A stretch of DNA of 64,000 nucleotides, from the NCBI GenBank assembly GCA_004298465.1, contig SCRT01000004.1, positions 186,001 through 250,000 on the forward strand, in the 5' to 3' direction. The notes beneath the pieces are model-generated. The model had not been told where the DNA came from and searched no databases. It worked only from the letters and a program-made list of their open reading frames with translations. This DNA is from Nevskiaceae bacterium (lineage in GTDB: Bacteria; Pseudomonadota; Gammaproteobacteria; Nevskiales; Nevskiaceae). Both the position numbers and the translations under genes were made by a program. Positions 60,280 through 64,000 of the stretch are shown here, piece after piece; within the stretch, counting starts at the first letter, position 1; each line of letters begins with the position of its first letter.

Positions 60280-61137
60280 ATGAGTGATCCCGCTTCTTCC
60301 GCACCCCGCACCCCAGCACCGCCGGCTGCTGCTGTCCAGGTTGCGGAACTGCGTCGCATGCGCGGAGCCGGGGAACGCATTGCGGCGCTGACGTGCTACG
60401 ACGCGAGTTTCGCGATCATCGAAGACCGCGCCGGGGTGGACGTCATCCTCGTCGGCGACTCCCTCGGCATGGTGATGCAGGGGCGGGCAACGACCACGGC
60501 CGTCACCGTCGACCACATCGTCTACCACTGCCAATGCGTGGCGCCGCACCTCAAACGCGCGTTCCTCGTTGCCGACCTGCCGTTCCTGTCCTACGCCACG
60601 CCGGAGCGCGCACTGGCTTCGTCCCAGAGGCTGATGCAGGAAGCCGGCGCCCAGATGGTGAAGCTGGAAGGCAACCGTGACCAGGCCGAGATCGTCGAAT
60701 ACCTCGCCACGCGCGGCATTCCGGTGTGCGCGCATCTCGGTCTGCGGCCGCAGCTCATCCACAAGATGGGCCGCTTCCGGGTGCAGGGGCGCGACGCCGC
60801 AGCGGCTGCGGAAATGCGCCGTGATGCGAAAACCCTGCAGGATGCGGGTGCCGACCTCATGGTCCTGGAATGCATTCCGTCCTCGCTCGGCCGCGACATC
60901 ACGGCGGAACTGGATATCCCCGTCATCGGCATCGGGGCAGGGCCGGACACCTCAGGCCAGATCCTCGTGCTGCAGGACATCCTGAATATTTCCCCGCAGG
61001 CCAGCGCTGGCCACACGGCGCGCTTCGTGCGGAATTTCATGTCCGGCGCGCCGGACATCCAGACGGCGCTGGAGCGTTATGTGGCGGCCGTGAAGGCCGG
61101 AACCTATCCTGCGCCAGAGCAGTGTTTCGGCGGCTGA
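60280..61137 (+). CDS. panB: 3-methyl-2-oxobutanoate hydroxymethyltransferase
   Basis: First enzyme of pantothenate synthesis (ketoisovalerate to ketopantoate). The 285-residue protein has LTCYDASFAIIEDRAGVDVI, LVGDSLGMVMQG and MVKLEGNRDQ typical of PanB. The N-terminal ~25 residues are a Pro/Ala-rich extension. A TACTAT -10-like element lies at 60245-60250. Confidence 0.95.
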   Translation: MSDPASSAPRTPAPPAAAVQVAELRRMRGAGERIAALTCYDASFAIIEDRAGVDVILVGDSLGMVMQGRATTTAVTVDHIVYHCQCVAPHLKRAFLVADLPFLSYATPERALASSQRLMQEAGAQMVKLEGNRDQAEIVEYLATRGIPVCAHLGLRPQLIHKMGRFRVQGRDAAAAAEMRRDAKTLQDAGADLMVLECIPSSLGRDITAELDIPVIGIGAGPDTSGQILVLQDILNISPQASAGHTARFVRNFMSGAPDIQTALERYVAAVKAGTYPAPEQCFGG

Positions 61138-61167
61138 AGTCCTGCTCGCCCCTTTCGTTCAAAAGCC

Positions 61168-62052
61168 ATGCACGTCGTTCACCACCCTTCCGAGCTGGGC
61201 GCGATACTCGCGCCGTTGCGTGAATCCCGTCGCCGCATAGCGCTGGTGCCCACCATGGGCAACCTGCATGCCGGCCATCTGGCGCTGGTCGCGCGCGCGA
61301 AGCGTGAGGCGGAGGTTGTGGTGGTCAGCATTTTCGTCAACCCGCTGCAGTTCGGCGTCGGCGAGGACTTCGAACGCTATCCGCGCACGCTGGATGCGGA
61401 TGTCGAGAAATTGCAGGCGGCGGGCGCCGATGTCGTATTCGCTCCGGCGGTTGCGGACATCTACCCGAACGGTTATCCCCCGACGACGCGCGTGCACGTT
61501 TCGGGCGACGTGTCCGCCTGTCTGGAAGGTGCGTTCCGCCCCGGCCACTTCGACGGCGTGGCGACGGTGGTGGCGATCCTGTTCAATTGCGTGCAGCCCG
61601 ACGTCGCGATCTTCGGCGAGAAAGACTGGCAACAGCTGCAGATCATCCAGCGCATGGCGCAGGATCTCGGTTTCGGCATTGCAGTGCTCGGCGAGCCCAT
61701 CGTGCGGGCGCCGGACGGGCTGGCGCTGAGCTCGCGCAACCAATACCTGTCCGCCGATGAACGCAAGACCGCTCCCCGGTTGCATGCGGCGCTGGCGGCA
61801 ATCGCCCGGGAGCTTGTCGACGGCCGACGCGACTTCCACGAGCTGTGCCATGACCGCATTGCGCAGCTCACAGCAGTCGGCTTTTTGCCCCAGTACCTCG
61901 AGATCCGGCGCCCTGGCCTGGCCCCTTCGCAGCCTGCGGATACCGGGTTCAGCATCCTCGCCGCGGCCCTGCTCGGCAAGACGCGCTTGATCGACAACGT
62001 CCGCGTAACCCTTGCGCAACGCGATGGACAAACCGTGAGCGCCAAGCGGTAA
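61168..62052 (+). CDS. panC: Pantothenate synthetase
   Basis: Condenses pantoate and beta-alanine with ATP. The 294-residue protein has VPTMGNLHAGHLALV (HxGH motif), RPGHFDGVATVV, FGEKDWQQLQIIQRM and LSSRNQYLS (KMSKS-equivalent). Last gene of the pan run; panD is not here. Confidence 0.95.
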   Translation: MHVVHHPSELGAILAPLRESRRRIALVPTMGNLHAGHLALVARAKREAEVVVVSIFVNPLQFGVGEDFERYPRTLDADVEKLQAAGADVVFAPAVADIYPNGYPPTTRVHVSGDVSACLEGAFRPGHFDGVATVVAILFNCVQPDVAIFGEKDWQQLQIIQRMAQDLGFGIAVLGEPIVRAPDGLALSSRNQYLSADERKTAPRLHAALAAIARELVDGRRDFHELCHDRIAQLTAVGFLPQYLEIRRPGLAPSQPADTGFSILAAALLGKTRLIDNVRVTLAQRDGQTVSAKR

Positions 62053-62226
62053 GCGGCGAAAAGATGCAAGCAGGCAGGGCGCGGGTTGTTCGATGTTGTT
62101 TCGATCAGGAATTTCCAATCTTGAATCCCCGATCCTCCCGTCGGCAATACCTCACAGCTTTTCCTGCTGCTTGCTGGTCACCGCCGCCCGCGCAGCGTTT
62201 CGCTAGCCGCGTGCGAGCCGAACCGC

Positions 62227-62232
62227 TACAAT
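62227..62232 (+). promoter_or_regulatory. Candidate promoter (-10) of rimP-nusA
   Basis: TACAAT at 62227-62232; a match to TTGNNN at a suitable distance is not obvious. It lies ahead of the leader hairpin at 62320. Confidence 0.45.
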
Positions 62233-62319
62233 GCCCGTCTGTTTTTGCTGGCTGGCAGCGGGCGCAACACTTCGGTCGATGATCCGGGCGGCCAGGAAGG
62301 TCGTCCGCTGTCGTGGAAC

Positions 62320-62342
62320 AGGCCCCGAGAGGGCCTTTTTTG
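62320..62342 (+). terminator. Attenuator-like terminator in the rimP leader
   Basis: AGGCCC (62320-62325) and GGGCCT (62331-62336) form a stem with loop CGAGA, followed by TTTTTG. It is ~47 bp upstream of rimP and ~90 bp after the promoter. A comparable rimP leader attenuator has been described in gammaproteobacteria; this is the likely equivalent. Confidence 0.7.
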
Positions 62343-62388
62343 TTGGCGATGGTTTTGGCGATGATTTGAGAAACGGTGGCTTTGAGGC

Positions 62389-62859
62389 GTGAAGACGCAC
62401 GACGAACTGGTGGCACTGATCGGGCCCGTGGTCACGGCGCTCGGCTGCGAGCTGTGGGCGGTTGAATACCACCCCGGCCAGCAGGAGAGCCTGTTGCGTG
62501 TCTATATCGACAAGGCTGATGGCGTGGATGTGGACGATTGCGAGCGGGTGTCGCGGGAAGTCGCCGCGATACTGGACGTCGAGGATCCGATCCCGGGCGC
62601 TTACCGCCTGGAGATCTCCTCGCCGGGGCTCGACCGCGTGCTGGTGGGGGCCGGGCATTTCGCGCGTTACGTGGGCCGGCAAGTCCGCGTCGAGCTGGTG
62701 GCGCCGATTGACGGGCAACGCCGTTTCCGGGGTGAGGTGCTGGACGTGGAAGCGACGGGTGTGCGGCTGCACACGCCCGGCGGTGACGTGCGCTTGCCGT
62801 GGGCGCAGATCGACAGAGCGCGGCTCGTGCCAGACATGGAAACTTCGAGGACCGGTTGA
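62389..62859 (+). CDS. rimP: Ribosome maturation factor RimP
   Basis: Assists maturation of the 30S subunit. The 156-residue protein has GCELWAVEYHPGQQESLLRV near residue 19 and the signature RLEISSPGLDRVL near residue 70, with an SH3-like C-terminus. GTG start with TTTGAGG just upstream. The stop overlaps the nusA start (TGATG). Confidence 0.95.
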   Translation: MKTHDELVALIGPVVTALGCELWAVEYHPGQQESLLRVYIDKADGVDVDDCERVSREVAAILDVEDPIPGAYRLEISSPGLDRVLVGAGHFARYVGRQVRVELVAPIDGQRRFRGEVLDVEATGVRLHTPGGDVRLPWAQIDRARLVPDMETSRTG

Positions 62860-64000
62860 TGAACAAGAACATCCTGCTGATGGCAGAAGTCGTCTCCAAC
62901 GAGAAGGAGGTCGATCGGGAAATCGTGTTCCAGTCGCTGGAGGCGGCGCTGGCGTCCGCATCGCGCGAACATTACGGTGCCGACTGGGATGTCCGCGTGG
63001 CGATCGACCGCACCACCGGCGACTACCAGACGTTTCGCCGCTGGACGGTGGTGGACGACGAAGACCCGGAATTCCAGTCTTCAGTGCATCAGGTCCTGCT
63101 GGCCCGTGCGCAGATCGAGAAGCCCGATGTGCAACCCGGCGATATCATCGAGAAGCCGCTGGAGTCCGTGGACTTCGGCCGCATCGGTGCACAGAAGGCA
63201 AAACAGGTCATCTTCCAGCGCCTGCGCGATGCCGAGCGCGCGCGCACCGTCGAGCTCTACAAGGATCGCGTCGGTGAACTCCTGACCGGGCTCATCAAGC
63301 GCTTGGAGCGCGGCGCCGCGATCCTCGACCTCGGCAGCAACGTCGAGGCCGTCGTGCCGCGTGAGCACATGATCCCGCGTGAACCGGTGCGGCCGGGCGA
63401 CCGCCTCAAGGGCTACCTGTTCGAGGTCGGGCCGCAGCCGCGCGGGCCGCAGCTGCTGATGTCCCGGACGCGGCCGGAATATCTCATCGAGCTGTTCAAG
63501 ATCGAAGTGCCGGAAATCGCCCAGGGCCTTATCGAGATCAAGGGTGCGGCCCGCGATCCGGGCCTGCGTGCGAAGATCGCGGTACAGGCCAAGGACAAGC
63601 GTATCGACCCGGTCGGCGCCTGTGTCGGCATGCGCGGTTCGCGCGTGCAGAGCGTCTCCAACGAGCTGGCCGGCGAGCGCATCGACATCGTCCCGTGGAA
63701 CGAGAATGTCGCGCAGTTCGTCATCAACGCGATGTCGCCGGCGGAAGTCGAGTCGATCGTCGTGGATGAGGAGGCGCATGCGATGTCGATCGCCGTGGCC
63801 GAGGAAAAACTGGCGCAGGCCATCGGCCGCGGTGGGCAGAACGTGCGGCTGGCGTCGGAGTTGACGGGCTGGACGCTGAACGTGATGACGGCCGAGGAGG
63901 CCGAGGCGAACAAGGAGCAAGAGACCGAGTCGCTCGTCAAGCTGTTCCAGGATCAGCTCGACGTGGATGCGGACATCGCCCACATCCTCGTGCAGGAAGG
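62859..64000 (+). CDS. nusA: Transcription factor NusA (partial, runs off the window)
   Basis: At least 380 residues are present. The N-terminal domain (MNKNILLMAEVVSNEKEVDR) is followed by the S1 domain (AILDLGSNVEAVVPREHMIP) and the KH domains (RDPGLRAKIAVQAKD; VGACVGMRGSRVQSVSNEL; AIGRGGQNVRLASELTGW). The C-terminal acidic repeats begin at the window edge. NusA controls pausing, termination and antitermination. The reading frame is open to the last base. Confidence 0.96.
   Translation, partial: MNKNILLMAEVVSNEKEVDREIVFQSLEAALASASREHYGADWDVRVAIDRTTGDYQTFRRWTVVDDEDPEFQSSVHQVLLARAQIEKPDVQPGDIIEKPLESVDFGRIGAQKAKQVIFQRLRDAERARTVELYKDRVGELLTGLIKRLERGAAILDLGSNVEAVVPREHMIPREPVRPGDRLKGYLFEVGPQPRGPQLLMSRTRPEYLIELFKIEVPEIAQGLIEIKGAARDPGLRAKIAVQAKDKRIDPVGACVGMRGSRVQSVSNELAGERIDIVPWNENVAQFVINAMSPAEVESIVVDEEAHAMSIAVAEEKLAQAIGRGGQNVRLASELTGWTLNVMTAEEAEANKEQETESLVKLFQDQLDVDADIAHILVQE

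Larger units (their letters stand above)
62053..62388. other. rimP-nusA leader region
   Basis: A 336-bp gap with no gene. It contains a sigma-70 -10 box (TACAAT, 62227-62232) and, ~90 bp later, an attenuator-like hairpin with a T-run. There is no initiator tRNA (metY) here, unlike E. coli. Confidence 0.6.

Noticed and set aside
62100-62345. Initiator tRNA gene upstream of rimP as in E. coli
   Set aside because: I could not find a cloverleaf or a GGTTCGAATCC-type T-arm here; only a promoter-like box and a hairpin are present.

Overview
The window is a GC-rich (roughly 65 %) chromosomal segment of a Gram-negative bacterium, most likely a gammaproteobacterium. The evidence is the divergent bamD/rluD pair followed by the pgeF-type gene, lipoproteins with classical lipoboxes, the pcnB-folK-panB-panC run and the rimP-nusA pair. 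I cannot name the genus. There is no rRNA, no recognisable tRNA and no CRISPR array.

Layout. (1) 0-8 kb: bamD (minus), then rluD, a laccase-domain protein, a Ycf48-like propeller protein with an RND/MMPL exporter, and apaH (minus). (2) 8.1-13.5 kb: an F-type ATP synthase operon atpI-B-E-F-H-A-G that stops after atpG; atpD and atpC are absent. (3) 13.5-28.8 kb: directly downstream and on the same strand come apt, a single gene fusing squalene synthase to squalene-hopene cyclase, hpnG, hpnN, a CDP-alcohol phosphatidyltransferase, hpnA, an Fe(II)/2-oxoglutarate oxygenase, an HpnL-like membrane protein, a nucleotidyltransferase, a PEP mutase-nucleotidyltransferase fusion, phosphonopyruvate decarboxylase and an AEP:pyruvate-type aminotransferase. 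Neighbours overlap or lie within 50 bp. This combines hopanoid synthesis and transport with aminoethylphosphonate synthesis, activation and head-group transfer, and is the strongest candidate for an undescribed system here. (4) 28.9-43.3 kb: a Phd/PIN toxin-antitoxin pair, a BASS transporter, a lipoprotein, meso-diaminopimelate dehydrogenase, coaX, birA, plsY, an M61 peptidase, ilvD, a TauE/DUF1634 pair, tatD, an HTTM-DCC membrane protein and an alpha/beta hydrolase. (5) 43.4-51.2 kb: an accessory island of intact and decayed toxin-antitoxin modules, dispersed palindromic repeats, a duplicated ~210-bp block and an AT-richer HEPN-motif gene. (6) 51.5-56 kb: a PAP2 enzyme, a minimal flp-tadV-tadE set, a REP cluster, a DsbA-family protein and an ICL/PEP-mutase-family protein. 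(7) 56-64 kb: a Pro-Gly-Leu-Gly repeat lipoprotein with a strong terminator, pcnB-folK-panB-panC, and rimP-nusA behind a leader with an attenuator-like hairpin; nusA runs off the window.

How region 3 could work (inference): farnesyl diphosphate is converted to squalene and then hopene by one polypeptide. PEP is converted to phosphonopyruvate, phosphonoacetaldehyde and 2-aminoethylphosphonate (AEP), which is activated with a nucleotide and placed on a lipid alcohol by the CDP-alcohol transferase. The acceptor could be diacylglycerol or a hopanoid polyol. The HpnL-like and HpnN proteins would then move product across the inner membrane and to the outer membrane.
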